64,000 nt of DNA from Agelas oroides (Eukaryota > Porifera > Demospongiae > Agelasida > Agelasidae): assembly GCA_949130485.1 (NCBI GenBank), contig OX422188.1:1635722-1699721 (forward strand). The letters are read 5' to 3'. The notes under the pieces are model-generated. The model did not search any database and was not told where the DNA came from. It saw only the letters and a program-made list of their open reading frames with translations. Positions 42,129 to 53,362 of the stretch are shown here, piece by piece. Every line of letters starts with the position of its first letter. Within the stretch, counting starts at the first letter, position 1. A program made the position numbers and the translations under genes.

Positions 42129-43649
42129 AGGGTCAGTTCTGAATGCAATGCATCTCGAATGCTGGTGAGCAGTTTTGACAGAAGGAGAGCTGACAACAAT
42201 TCAAGCCGTGGTATCGTGATACCATGAACTGGTGCGACTCTTGTCTTTGCAGCCAGAAACTTGACGTCCACACTGTCTCCATCCTCGAGTCTGAGGTATA
42301 CAACGGCTGCATAAGCCTTGCTCGAAGCATCACAGAATCCGACCAACTGTGCAACCTTGGGATTGGCAAGTTGGTGGACACATCGTGTAATACTGATGAG
42401 TCTGGCCCCCTTGAGCATTGAGAGAAGTTGGCTCCATCTCTTCAGGAACTCACCTGATAGAGGGTCATCCCAACCCACCTTGGCCTCACAGTGCTGCTGA
42501 CAGAACATCTTGAATAGTACCGTGACAGGACACACAACACCAAGGGGATCGAAGAACTTAGCGGCAATGCTAATCAAGTTTCTATTAGTGGGTTCCAGAG
42601 GTTCCATCGCTTCGGTCACCTCTCCAATGTCAAACAGCAGCTCGTCTCGCAAAACGTCCCAAAGGACACCGAGTACCTTGGTACTTCCTGGATCATTGCT
42701 CATCTTCACACCGAGTGAAGTCTTTGCATAGGATTGGTCCTCCTCAGAATCAGTTTGCTTCTCCACAGGCACCTCATCCTCCAGTATGCGACAACGCAAT
42801 TCCTCCGAATTGGTGACAAACTTCCTCAACTTGAAGCCAGCGAATGCAAGCCTGACTTTCGACTTCAGGTAGAACTCATAAGTGGACTGTACATCATTGC
42901 ATCCTGACACAAGGTCATCTACGTAGATGGATGAGAGGAACTTGTCGACAAACGCTGGGTCAGTCTCACGGAAAGTCTCTATGTGGTGATTGATAGTCGC
43001 ATTAAGTAAGAAGGGGCTGGAGGACACACCAAAGACAACTCGAGTGAATCTAAATGGAGTTGGTTCAATCTTCTCTGAGTTGAGGTCAGTCGTCCCTGTC
43101 TCTGTCCTGTACTGATATCATTAGAAAGGCCTTCTCAATATCTCCGATAAGGGCTGTTCGCTGGAGCCGAAACCTCACAAGGATGTCAAAGCTTGACTGA
43201 CCAAACTTTGGTCCCGCGAATAGGCAATCATTAAGAGAAGTCCAGTGGATCGGGCCGAGGCATCATAGACGATTCGTAGTTTAGAAGTTGTCTTGTCCTA
43301 CTCCATGATGCAGAAGGTAGTGGAATCTGTCTGTAGTCGTGCTTGATGGAGAGACCTTCTCAACAATCCCCTTTTCTAGTTGGTCACGGATGATGCCGTC
43401 ATACTCCTCAAGCAGGTGGGGTGTCTGCCTGAGTTTCCTCAAAAGAGCTTCAAGCCTCTTGTGACACAACTCATAGTGGTCTGGGAGTGATGGATGATGC
43501 TCCTTCCACGGTAAGCTCACTTCGTATCTGTGTCCGTCAAAACGGATCTGTTGCAAAAACTTCTCATATACAGGAGGCTCATTTGTGGGAATGCCAAGGG
43601 ATTCTAGCACCCAGAATTGCTTCAGCTGATTATCCAGGCTTGGTTCCAC
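42026..43649 (-). pseudogene. BEL/Pao reverse transcriptase, frameshifted
   Basis: 43281-43649 encodes the RT start (QFWVLESLGI) and 42026-43027 the palm with YVDDLVSG, the catalytic motif, followed by the RNase H region. A gap with stops at 43030-43280 separates the pieces. Confidence 0.88.
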
Positions 43650-43697
43650 TTTGAAAGTGTCAATCTTCAGAGCGTGAGTGGTGAGAAGAGAGTGAGG

Positions 43698-44348
43698 TTA
43701 ACTGTGGTCGGATTGGTCGCTGGCCCCGATAGTATCCATCCAACCTTGGTGTGAATGGCCGTTGGCCCACTCTTGCCTCGAATCACTTCCTGTGACCAGA
43801 CTCCAGTACCAATCTGATCCTATGAGCACATCCATCTCTAGAACGTCGTTGCCGTCAGCAGAATCGGCCAGCTCCAAGCCCAGCAAGTGTTCATGACACT
43901 CTCCTGAAGTGGTGATTGGCTGTGAGGTCAATGGGCTGCTGATCAGTGGTACTACAAGGGCTGCTGTCTCCAACGTTTCCCCACTATTGATCCTCACTCC
44001 AAAGTTAACGTCACATGTCTTGTCGGAGCCCTCAGAATTGCCAAAGGTCTTTATCTGAATGGTCTCCGTAGCGATGGCGGGCAACTTGAGTCTCTCCCTG
44101 ACATGACTCATGACATACGTTCTCTGACTGCCACTATCCAGAATGGCCCTAGCTGAGGTTTCGGGATTCTCACCATTCGGATTCACTAATCGCAATTTTG
44201 CAGTCTGAAGTAGAATCGGGGTTTGAGAGCCAACATAACATGTGGTCGTAGGAACAGCAGAGTTGTCACCACCTTGTGATTTCTCACCGCCTCCCTGAGT
44301 TGTAGGTGTTGTGTGTCGAGTGGGGGAGCACCAACACCGCTGGCACAT
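43698..44348 (-). pseudogene. BEL/Pao zinc knuckle and aspartic protease
   Basis: Starts within a CCHC-like knuckle (CQRCW) and contains the protease motif AILDSGSQRTYV, typical of the BEL/Pao DUF1758 protease. The upstream end is cut by the insertion at about 44350. Confidence 0.83.
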
Positions 44349-44402
44349 CGATGTTCAAAATTTCACACATACATAAAGTGTGAAGTTAAAACATAAAGGG
44401 AG

Positions 44403-44540
44403 ATGGGGATGGGGCATTTATGGCTTAAATGGATGGGGCATTTTATGGCTTAAATGGGTGGGGTATTTATGGCTTAAATGGGTGTGGCATTTATGACAAA
44501 TTGGTGGGGCATTTATGGCTCAAATGGATGGGGTGGTTTA
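44403..44540 (+). repeat. Tandem repeat, unit about 30 bp
   Basis: Four to five imperfect units of ATGGGTGGGGCATTTATGGC plus TTAA. Confidence 0.9.
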
Positions 44541-45184
44541 ATAGTTACTGTTTTTGGGAGATATGCTCAAAAAATACTGGTCTTCAGGGGAGTACCCTTT
44601 CCGGTCCTTGCATGACCACGGGTTTCGGTCCCTTTGAACTCCCGACCCGTGGCCTACTGCAGAAAGGGCGGGACCACTCCCCGCCTAAGGTTTGCTTTGA
44701 GGAGCCCAGCTTTTGGTTGGCACATAGTGCTATGGGCATTCACAGTGCTATAAATATTCAAATTACTAAACAAATTGGGGGTGGGGCTCAATGGGTGGAG
44801 TTACCATATTAACTTATAATAACTAGGGGATGGGCGAACGGTTAACGTACGGGATTCTGGCTCGCTATCGTGTCGTCTTGGTGGAACGTCTGGGAGGCTT
44901 GTTCTTCGCTGGTAGGCGCTCCTGTACCGAAGATTATTCGGGTCTGTACTGCGGCGACTATCTCACGGTGAGTATTATTAGTTGTTTGTGTGTGATACTC
45001 GGTCGACGGGCTTTAAATGGGAGCGTGCTTCTCTTAGTAACGGCGTACCTATCCTAGTAACGGCATTGTTACGCTAGTTATGGCGTGTGCTTTACTATAG
45101 TAACGGTACGCCTAGGGGTGTAGTCGGTTCCATAAGGCTGAGCTGGGTCCAGGACTAGGGCTGGGTTGGGGCTGCTTTGTGTTA

Positions 45185-45420
45185 TCTGCGAAGCTCACTC
45201 ACAGTGTGAAGCTCATTCACATTAAAAATTATGAGTGTGAGGCTCACTCACACTTGAGTTACTACTGTGAGGCTCACTCACAGTTACGTTACGAGTGTGA
45301 GGCTCACTCACACTTGAGTTACTACTGTGAGGCTCACTCACAGTTACGTTACGAGTGTGAGGCTCACTCACACTTGAGTTACTACTGTGAGGCTCACTCA
45401 CAGTTACGTTACGAGTGTTA
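45185..45420 (+). repeat. Tandem repeat, unit about 60 bp
   Basis: Three nearly perfect units and a partial unit, each made of two related halves around GTGAGGCTCACTCACA, which is itself palindromic (GTGAG...CTCAC). ORFs on both strands across it are repeat artefacts. Confidence 0.95.
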
Positions 45421-45539
45421 CACACTCACGTACCAGTTCCTTACTGATCTCCAGACATTTGACTAGGCCTAGAGTTGCTTCGAGATATTCAGTTCGGCCA
45501 GAGGGGTCCGCCACGGCGCGCCTCGGCGTACGAGATTTC

Positions 45540-45670
45540 GAAATCCACTGGATTTCACGTGGATTTCGGATTTCAGAGTGGATTTCTGGATTTCAGAGTG
45601 GATTTCTGGATTTCAGAGTGGATTTCTGGATTTCAGTTTGGATTTCTGGATTTCAGTTTGGATTTCTGCC
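45540..45670 (+). repeat. Tandem repeat, unit 24 bp
   Basis: Five to six units of GATTTCTGGATTTCAGAGTG. The unit length is a multiple of three, so one frame stays open, but there is no sign of coding. Confidence 0.95.
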
Positions 45671-46036
45671 GAAAGGTTTCTAGTTCCCAGCTTAGCAAAA
45701 ATTTGTAGTTAGTTGTAGTTTTGGTTAACTAAATTTTAAAAAGGCCATACTAAAATGTACAACACTGTTGGACAGTGTACGAGATTTCTTTTGTGACGGA
45801 CCCCTCGGTTCGGCCTTCCAGCTATATTTTGTATGAATGCGTTCACGTGACCGAAAGTGGGCGTGGCATGCCAAAAAATTTTCCGGCACGCGAGGTGACT
45901 GAATGAACCCCCCTTTCTAAATTTCTAGATCCGCCACTGGAGGCGGTAGGTAGTAGGTACTCATGGCCTGCGGACATTACCTTGGCTAGTGGGAACGAAG
46001 GCTCGTTCTCTTGCATCAATCTCTCGCTCTCATTAG

Positions 46037-46631
46037 TCATTCAAGGTCCCAAGCCTCTCCGGTCATCTCGCGAGTGACAATGAGCCTGAGCTCAGGGGGT
46101 AACTTGTTAACAAGGACAGATATCAATAATCCGCCGTAGGTCTGGGCTGGGACTCGCAAGGCCTTCAGTCCTCGAATATGAGCTTCCACTGAATTGTAGA
46201 GGTACGAGCGCCAAATCGCCGGGGAGGGATGGACAGTGGCTCCGGAGTGGTCCTGTGTGGTTGGCACGAAGGAGCATGTCAGGTTCATCACCATTTGTTG
46301 CCAGAGAAGGGGGTGATATTCCAGGGTGCTCCTCTCCCTCAGAGCTTGAAGATGAAGGTGACTTTCGACGAAGAGGAGATCTCTTCTCAGAGCGCTTGCT
46401 GATCTTGGTAAGTGCTTCATCAAGTCCGATTATGGCGAGCTCTGCCCTCTCTCTCACAACGTCAGCTTGCTCAATTTCATAGTCCAATTCCTCTTCCCCA
46501 ACTGACAGTAGCAGTTCATCTAACTTCGATAAAACATCAATCTTGTTCTTAAGAGACTGTCTCAGCTGCTTGAGCCTGCCAACATCTGCTGCAAGTAAAG
46601 CTTCATCCATCTGGTTTATCAGTCTTGTCAC
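46037..46631 (-). pseudogene. BEL/Pao gag
   Basis: Two overlapping frames encode a Pao gag with an N-terminal coiled-coil region (LLAADVGRLKQLRQSL, LDELLLSVGEEEL) and a later region with ISVLVNKLPPEL. Its continuation is broken at about 46035 and then by the nested insertion. Confidence 0.82.
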
Positions 46632-46768
46632 AGCACCCCGGTGCGCTCGTCATCGCACATGGCTAATCAAGGTCACAGTCCAAAGAGCTAATCCTTGCCA
46701 TTCACTTCATAGTTTGTACTTCCAGCTACGTTCCGTCGTCTCTGGGGTCTATCCGGCTCGAAGGACCA

Positions 46769-47374
46769 TGTTTCAACTTTGGGATTCTCAGCTGATCAGT
46801 AAATAGTAGCTAAATTGGCTATTACTGTGAATCATGCGGCTATAGACGGTGTGCCTCTACAATTCAGGGGGCGTGGCTTCTGACTTCCAATGTTGCCATG
46901 GTGATACCAATTTTATATGACAATCCTGATAGTCCGAATGACTCAACTCTGAAATATGGAAGCTATCAGCCTTATGGTTGATTTTTAAAAAAATTGTCAA
47001 ACTTTTGTTCTTAAGTATGGACGTGTGGCAACTTTTTGCCACACGCCATAGAACTCCATACTTAAAGTCACAGTTTGACAATTTTTTAAAAATCAACCAT
47101 AAGGCTGATAGCTTCCATATTTCAGAGTTGAGTCATTCAGACTATCAGGATTGTCATATAAAATTGGTATCACCATGGCAACATTTTAAGTCTGAAGCCA
47201 CGCCCCCTGAATTCTGGAGGCACACCATCTATACACTTTCTCTCAAAGGAACATGTGGCAGACTGAATCGCATGACATGCACGTGACACAATAATTGCAC
47301 AAATGGAAAATACGTGATCAGATATGGATGCTGATAACAATGATAATAATAATAAGTTGCATAAGTCCAATACA
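46769..47374 (-). repeat. BEL/Pao 5' LTR, split by a palindrome
   Basis: The LTR matches 39884-40075 on both sides of a 385-bp foldback (46845-47229). Without it the LTR would be about 217 bp. Confidence 0.88.
46845..47229. mobile_element. Foldback element in the BEL/Pao LTR
   Basis: Almost the whole element is one palindrome. It has two arms of about 185 bp with high identity and a tiny centre at about 47036 (GTGGCAA...TTGCCAC). Its ends read GA(C/T)GGTGTGCCTC, and TATA lies on both sides (46841-46844 and 47230-47233) as the target duplication. Confidence 0.92.
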
Positions 47375-47379
47375 GTCTT

Positions 47380-48164
47380 GAACTCCATTACAGCGTTCAA
47401 AGGAAAGGATGGACTGACCATTGCTGCACAGGAATGATCCACTGGTACAATTGGCTGCATCAGGTCATAGCGAAGAATGATAATAGACATATAGCTACAG
47501 CAATAACAATAACACTTTAGACAACAGCAAATCACACATACCAAACTGTAGAACATTATAGCCTCGTTTGCAGTTCCCTGAGTTTTTTGTGAGTTAATGG
47601 CAGGCAGCTAAAAGTGCAACCTACTCCATCAGAGCATGTCCTGAACCCATTGGATTGGTACGTGGAAACTGGTTGGTGCTACAAACTAGGTACAGCATTT
47701 GCCCTTTGGGCTCATGCTGCTCTGTCTGACCTGCACATGCAGTTTGTAATTAATATACATGTATGTATACATTGTGTCTGCTGTTTACAACCAAGGGTGT
47801 GAATGTAAACAGCAAGAGCTAGAGTGGAGGATACTCCCGAGTTTACGGTATTCACATAAGTATACCTGACTTGTCATTAACATAAGTACACAACAGCACA
47901 AACACCCATAGTTAACTTTTCAAATGACAGAACCATGGCACTGTGCTGGTTTTGTTGCTGGCTGTCCAGTCATGTATGTGCATTTGGAAGTTGCTCCAGA
48001 AGGCCGAAGAGAATATTCTATCCCCTGTAGCTAGTCTATCTTTTGACACTATCAGTATGGGTACCAAGCCACATTAATTTGCTTTGCCAACCATTGACTG
48101 TTGTGGCAATATTGCATACCGTGATTTAGTGACAGTATTATGATCAGACATTACTGTAACTCAC
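47380..48164. other. Intron of gene 2, no further feature seen
   Basis: Remainder of the intron between exons 23 and 24, upstream of the BEL/Pao element in gene sense. I see no exon here. Confidence 0.4.
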
Positions 48165-48661
48165 CATCATCATCCATGATAGTTGTGGTGCCAGTTTGAG
48201 GATTAATATCTACTCTTTCAGGTCGGGCTTCACCAGGGCAGAACTGCACAGTGATCATGAAGTCTTCCAGGTCTTCAGGTTCAGCATCATTCCTTATGTT
48301 GACATTAAAGCACTGGCGGCGATCATTATTGCCAAATGGTCCCAGATGCATGTTAGTTACTGCCTGGTAGTCCTGACCAGCTGGAAATGAAAAGTCCAAT
48401 CATGAATGTAGTGTAGTGTGAACTGTGATTAGCTGTGAATTGTCTTAATTTGTGGTGCCAAGAAATACTTAGGTCGAGTTATGTAATCAATGTTCTCACC
48501 CATGGCTGTCCCATCCACAGTGGAGACACATACAGAAAAGTCACTACGCTGTATGGTGGCATTCATGTCAGGTACAGAGATCACTACACAGTATTCCACT
48601 GTTGGATCAGTGCCTTCTGTTATGTTAAGGTTTGTAGGTAGCTCAGTCCCAACTGTCACTC
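48165..48661 (-). CDS. Gene 2 exons 22-23: Calx-beta 4
   Basis: Exon 22 (48500-48661, 162 nt) encodes the first half (GTELPTNLNITEGTDPTVEYC). Exon 23 (48165-48380, 216 nt) encodes the second half (QCFNVNIRNDAEPEDLEDF, TTTIMDDDG). Both are phase 1 to 1. It is almost identical to Calx-beta 3 (49188-49674), including intron stretches, so the pair arose by recent tandem duplication of a unit of about 1 kb. Confidence 0.88.
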
Positions 48662-49187
48662 CTGTACAGTGGAGAAGACATGCCACATTCAATGTGGTAC
48701 AAATGTGGTCCCAAACATAGTGTGTGATTCTTGTGTGGTACATATCACTGATCACTACTAGACTCAGCCTTGTCGACTGTTGACCTTACATAACTTAATA
48801 TTTCATTGCATGGGAAAAGTTTGTTGTTAGAATAATTTTGTGGTAGTTACAAAATTTACAATGGCCATGCAGTGACTATAATTATATATTGCGCACAATT
48901 AACTTGTAAGTGTGCACGTGTACAACATATTATAGGAAAGAACAATCTTCACTGTGGCCAAGAACCTTGAGTCATCTCTATGACGATAGGTTGCTATGCT
49001 AAAGCTCTACAAGTCAACAAAAATGTCACCACCTCCAAAGGTAAAACTGGTTTATTTATGACAGCCACAATAACACAGCCAGCAATACCTATCCCAGTTG
49101 GCTTTCCATACATAGTGCATACTGTGATTTATAGTGGTAGTGTGTACAATATATGCTATATTACAGTCAGACATTACTGTAACTCAC

Positions 49188-49674
49188 CATCGTCATCCAT
49201 GATAGTTGTGGTGCCAGTTTGAGGAGTAATATCTACGCTTTCAGGTTGGGCTTCACCAGGGCAGAACTGCACAGTGATCATAAAGTCTTCAGGATCTTCA
49301 GGTTCAGCATCATTCCTTATGTTGACATTAAAGCACTGGTGGCGAATACTGTTGCCAAATGGTCCCAGAGGCATGTTGATCACTGCCTGGTAATCCTGAC
49401 CAGCTGGAAATAAATGGTAAAGCCCGATGTAGTGTAAAATTGTAAGGCAAATGTAATATCTGATTGAATATCATACTTCATAGTGCAAAAAAATTATGCA
49501 ATCAGTGTTCTCACCCATGGCAGTCCCGTCTACAGTAGAGACACATACAGAGAAGTCACTACGCTGTATAGTGACAGTCATGTCAGGTACAGAGATCACC
49601 ACAGTATTCCACTGTTGGATCAGTGCCTTCTGTTATGTTAAGGTTTGTAGGTAGCTCAATCCCAACTGTCACTC
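49188..49674 (-). CDS. Gene 2 exons 20-21: Calx-beta 3, first half frameshifted
   Basis: Exon 21 (49188-49403, 216 nt) is intact. Exon 20 (49515-49674) is 160 nt, against 162 nt in its duplicate at 48500-48661. Two bases are missing after the VEYC codons near 49605, which breaks the frame. Because both exons are phase 1 to 1, skipping exon 20 would keep the rest in frame. Either this copy is dying or the sequence has an indel error. Confidence 0.82.
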
Positions 49675-50160
49675 CTGTACAGTGGAGAAGATATGCCACA
49701 TTCAATGTGGTACAAATGTGGTGTGCTGAATATTTTTGGTGTGTGTACATCTCAGCCTTGACATTTGTGTGCATGCCAATAGTGCTGCAATCATGCCACA
49801 TACTGTAGATTGGGCAAATTTGTTGTTGTGGTTTCTTCTAACAACAAACACAAACATTAATCTACAAAGATCATTAACTATTGCTCACATTTAATGCATG
49901 CATGTACAAATGAATGAAGTATGAGAAAATAACACTTTACAAAATGGCAACTTCGAATCATCCTTGTGGTTTGTGGTAGGTTACTGGTATACAATCACTA
50001 ACTCTAAAACATGAAACAAATAGACTGCTTTCTTTTATGACATCCGCATGCAGTGACACAGCCAGTGATGTGTATCCTGGTTGGCTCTCTATAATGCATA
50101 ATGTAGTTGGCAGAGTGTATATAGGTGCTGTACAATGGTCATGCATTACATGTGACTCAC

Positions 50161-50379
50161 TATCGTCATCCATGATAGTAGTGGTGCCAGTTTGAGGATC
50201 AATATTCACCCTTTCAGGTTGGGCTTCACCAGGGCAGAACTGCACAATGACCATGAAGTCTTCCAGGTCTTCAGGTTCAGCATCATTCCTTATGTTGACA
50301 TCAAAGCACTGGCGGCGATCATTATTGTTGCCAAATGGTCCCAGACGCATGCTGGTTACTGCCTGGTAATCCTGACCAG
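50161..50379 (-). CDS. Gene 2 exon 19: Calx-beta 2, second half
   Basis: 219 nt, phase 1 to 1, highly similar to exons 21 and 23 (QCFDVNIRNDAEPEDLEDF). It has one extra codon in an NN run. The donor is GATA|GTGAGT where the relatives have GATG|GTGAGT. Confidence 0.87.
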
Positions 50380-51095
50380 CTGGAAATGAATTACAGAGTC
50401 TAATTAAAATAAATTCGAAATATCGTACTTCATGGTGCCAAGAAATACTTATTGGGCAGAGCCTACACTAACAGGACTGCATTGTGTACATGCATGTGTA
50501 TGTTTGCCGGCTTGCTTTTTTGGACCAACCATTTACATTCATGAACAATCAACGAACCACATCTCCCTTAAAAATAGGCCTAGATGTTATACAAAGTCAC
50601 GATATCTCACAAAAATTGAATGTTAATGTGTACTTTGAATTGCACAGCCAAGAGCGAAAGTTAAGGGCTGCTGCCAGACTGCAGCATTAGGGTGAAAATA
50701 CATATGCACAGTGGTTGAGGTTGCTTCAGGAATGCTGTTCATAAATGGCAGAGGTCCAGCTTGTGATTTGAGTGTGAAGCTTAGTCCATGCCTGTGTAGC
50801 TGCCCTGCCTGGAAAATGGGTAAATTGTTTGTATGTGTTCTACTAAATTGGTCTGTTAAGTTTCCTCCTTATACACTGACAATCCCACTACATGCTAGCC
50901 AGGCTAGCTGGCTTAATTTTATCTCCCAGCTTTGGAGAAAAATCCAGAACAGAAAGTCTGGGTTCAAGGCTAGCTTCATGCTCGGTTTGTGTGCCATAAC
51001 AATCGACAGTGCACTGCTCGCACAAGTTTATACCATGATAATGAAGCATCCGCCTAGTATATAAGATTAGTCATGCAATCAATGCATGTTCTCAC

Positions 51096-51263
51096 CCATG
51101 GCTGTCCCATCCATAGTGGAGATACATACAGAAATGTCACTACGCTGTATAGTGGTATTCATGTCAGGTACAGAGATCACTACACAGTACTCCACTGTTG
51201 GATCCATGTCTTCTCTTATGCTACGATTTCTTGGTGGCTCAATCCCAACCATCACTGCTGTAG
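51096..51263 (-). CDS. Gene 2 exon 18: Calx-beta 2, first half
   Basis: 168 nt, phase 1 to 1. It encodes VMVGIEPPRNRSIREDMD followed by VEYCVVISVPDMN, parallel to exons 20 and 22. Confidence 0.87.
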
Positions 51264-51354
51264 CTACAATGGAGAAGGAATGCAACATTTACTGTGGTGC
51301 CAAACATGATGTGCAAGATCTTTTCTGGTACAGGTACATCACTAATAGACTTAC

Positions 51355-51570
51355 CATCATTGTCAATAATTGTAATTTCAGCCACAGCTGGGTTAATGGT
51401 CACTTGTTGTAGCACCTCCCCAGGACGTGTTGTGAGGTTAAGGAAAAAGTTCTCTGAGTTTTCCAAGATCATTTCATTGTTTGTAATTTCCACAAAGAAG
51501 CATTGTTGTCGTTGTGTGTTTGAGAATGGGCCTACATCCTGGTTGTTGATTGGTGTAAAGTCATTGTTAC
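51355..51570 (-). CDS. Gene 2 exon 17: Calx-beta 1, second half
   Basis: 216 nt, phase 1 to 1. It encodes NDFTPINNQDVGPF, CFFVEITNNEMILENSENF and the closing EITIIDNDG, a clear Calx-beta second half. Confidence 0.88.
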
Positions 51571-51683
51571 CTGGAGATATAGAGTGGAGTAAACCAGTTA
51601 CAGTTCATATCATACATGCTGAATGGATTGTGATCACTAGGTAAATGAATTATTCACCCATCACTATAATGACACATACATAC

Positions 51684-51999
51684 CTGCAGTGCCAGTAGTT
51701 GTGCTCACACTCAGGGAGAATGTCTGGTTCAGTGGGTCAGATTGGGGTGGCCTAATAACCACCACACAAACCTGAAACTGTCCAACATCTTCACGTACAC
51801 TGTAAGATGGTTGCTCAAACCCAACCAGCACACCATTTATGCGTACAGTAGTAGTTGATGCTCCAGTTACTCTGAGTCGAGGGAACATTGACAAGTCAGT
51901 TAGGGTCTGATTTCCATTAATATCATTTCTCCTGTCCCTGGTGATGTTTTGAAGTTCAATCTGCAGCTCGTAGGATGTCACAATGTCATCAAGAGTATT
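51684..51999 (-). CDS. Gene 2 exon 16: integrin-alpha tail joined to Calx-beta 1
   Basis: A single 316-nt exon (phase 0 in, phase 1 out). Its first part (DDIVTSYELQIELQNITRD, LSMFPRLRVTGAST) continues the integrin-alpha thigh-like region. Its second part (VLVGFEQPSYSVREDVGQF, VCVVVI) starts the first Calx-beta domain. The two families are therefore joined inside one exon, which rules out two neighbouring genes being merged by mistake. The acceptor lies directly after a TCCC microsatellite. Confidence 0.88.
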
Positions 52000-52005
52000 C
52001 TGGAT

Positions 52006-52062
52006 GGGAGGGAGGGAGGGAGGGAGGGAGGGAGGGAGGGAGGGAGGGAGGGAGGGAGGGTT
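52006..52062. repeat. (GGGA)n microsatellite
   Basis: About 14 units of GGGA. On the minus strand it reads (TCCC)n and sits immediately before the exon 16 acceptor ATCCAG, so it occupies the polypyrimidine tract position. Confidence 0.95.
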
Positions 52063-52524
52063 TTTGGCAGCCGAGGTTTTCTAAACCCGGAGGGCTTCAA
52101 GCACCTGTTTTCAAGCCTCGAGAATTGCAGCAGTAAAAACAGACACCACTTTCTACTAGACGTGAGCAGGAAGGCCATACTCGGGTCACACCAGATTTGG
52201 ACGTTGAGAAATATAACTTTATTTACCTTATCCTAATTTCTAAACTGTTCTATCTTTCGATTCTAGCCCTAGAGACAGCCAATTTATTTGTGCCATGCAA
52301 TAGCTCAGCATGTAGACAATGGCCGTATCTCTAGGCCTCCTTGTATGTACCCTCAGATGCAAAAGGAGATGTTTATAAAAAATAATAATAATAAAGGGAG
52401 GGAGAAATTGTAAGGGCACTCTCCCTGCTGATTTTCATTCCTACTTTTTCGTCCAACAATAATTATTGGGTAACTTCCACCTGGCCTTTTGCTATTTCCC
52501 TCCTTTCTTCTGCATAGCTACCAA

Positions 52525-52572
52525 TGCTATGTATACACAAATGATATCATTAATGTGTATACATAGCATTAT
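52525..52572. repeat. Small perfect hairpin
   Basis: AATGCTATGTATACACA and its mirror copy TGTGTATACATAGCATT flank a 14-base loop. It lies in an intron. Confidence 0.7.
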
Positions 52573-52909
52573 CATGAGGGACAGGTGGTGTATTTTCACA
52601 TGTCTAATAACAACATGGTCCACACTCAGCTGAACTAAAAGAAATTCTCTTGCTTCAGTGACCAGCTGCTTCCAGAAATGTAGCTACATAGCTCTTCACC
52701 TTTCACATTAGTTGGTTAATTCTAAACAATAGTTTCCATGTGCATATTAGCTACCGGGTATATATAATAATTACCATCAGATTCTGCCTTTACAAATTTG
52801 ACATCCAATAAGCAATACTTTAACCATTCATATTGTACCTATGATTATGGCACTAAAACATGCATTGTGAGAGGCTAGCCTCATTTCAAGGATATTTTCT
52901 GTAACTCAC

Positions 52910-53198
52910 TCTTGCATACACTGTGACAGTATCAGTGGTCTCTGTTCCCGGAGAACTAAAGCTCAGTGTCCTTGTGACCTGAGTGTTATTCTGTGCATCA
53001 AAAACCAGCCTGTTCTGTACATTGGTAACAGTTGAAATGATATTAGACCTGAGGATATAGTCAATGTCTGGAAAGGAGGGAAAGAGAGGAGAAAGTGAAA
53101 ATACAACACCTGCCCATACAATAGCTATTGCCAATGTCCTACCTAATTGTCCACTGAGCCCTCTGCCAGCATATGTAGCACGAATTGTTAGATTAAAG
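52910..53198 (-). CDS. Gene 2 exons 14-15: integrin-alpha2-like (thigh) region
   Basis: Exon 14 (53143-53198) and exon 15 (52910-53067) join in phase 1. They encode CFNLTIRATYAGRGLSGQL, then DIDYILRSN, RLVFDAQNN and TVTVYARV. The NLTIRATYAG pattern with a preceding cysteine is typical of the integrin alpha thigh/calf (integrin_alpha2) region. Confidence 0.78.
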
Positions 53199-53362
53199 CT
53201 GTAGAAGCAAAGAGATACCATATAAGGATACAATATACAACTCTCTTTTAGATCCCTTCATGGAGTTTTTCACTAAATCCTCCCTCCCTCCCACCAACTC
53301 CTTCCATCTTCCTCCATCTCCCTCCATCTCCCTTCATCCCCCCACTTAATCTCAACACTCAC

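Larger units (their letters stand above)
44350..45938. mobile_element. Insertion carrying three minisatellites, inside BEL/Pao gag
   Basis: This segment separates the two halves of gag. Its right end reads TCTAGATCCGCCACTG, whose reverse CAGTGGCGGATC is typical of hAT-type ends. The matching left end was not found, so it may be more than one insertion or a truncated one. It holds three unrelated tandem arrays (44403-44540, 45185-45420, 45540-45670) and no recognisable gene. Confidence 0.6.
39884..47374 (-). mobile_element. BEL/Pao LTR retrotransposon, full length, in an intron of gene 2
   Basis: The LTRs at 39884-40075 and 46769-47374 are flanked by GTCTT duplications (39879-39883 and 47375-47379). 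A primer-binding-site-like TGGTCCTTCGAGCCGGAT follows the 5' LTR, and a purine tract (AACAGGGGGAC) precedes the 3' LTR. Gag, aspartic protease, RT and integrase follow BEL/Pao order with several frameshifts. The LTRs differ by indels, and the right one is split by a 385-bp palindrome, so this insertion looks older than the gypsy. A further insertion fills about 44350-45938. Confidence 0.93.

Noticed and set aside
45185..45420. CRISPR-like array (regular palindromic repeats)
   Set aside because: The spacers are themselves repeated, and the setting is a eukaryotic transposon. It is a minisatellite.
45179..45466. ORFs on both strands across the 60-bp repeat array
   Set aside because: Both strands are open only because the unit is a multiple of three. 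There is no domain, splice signal or start context.
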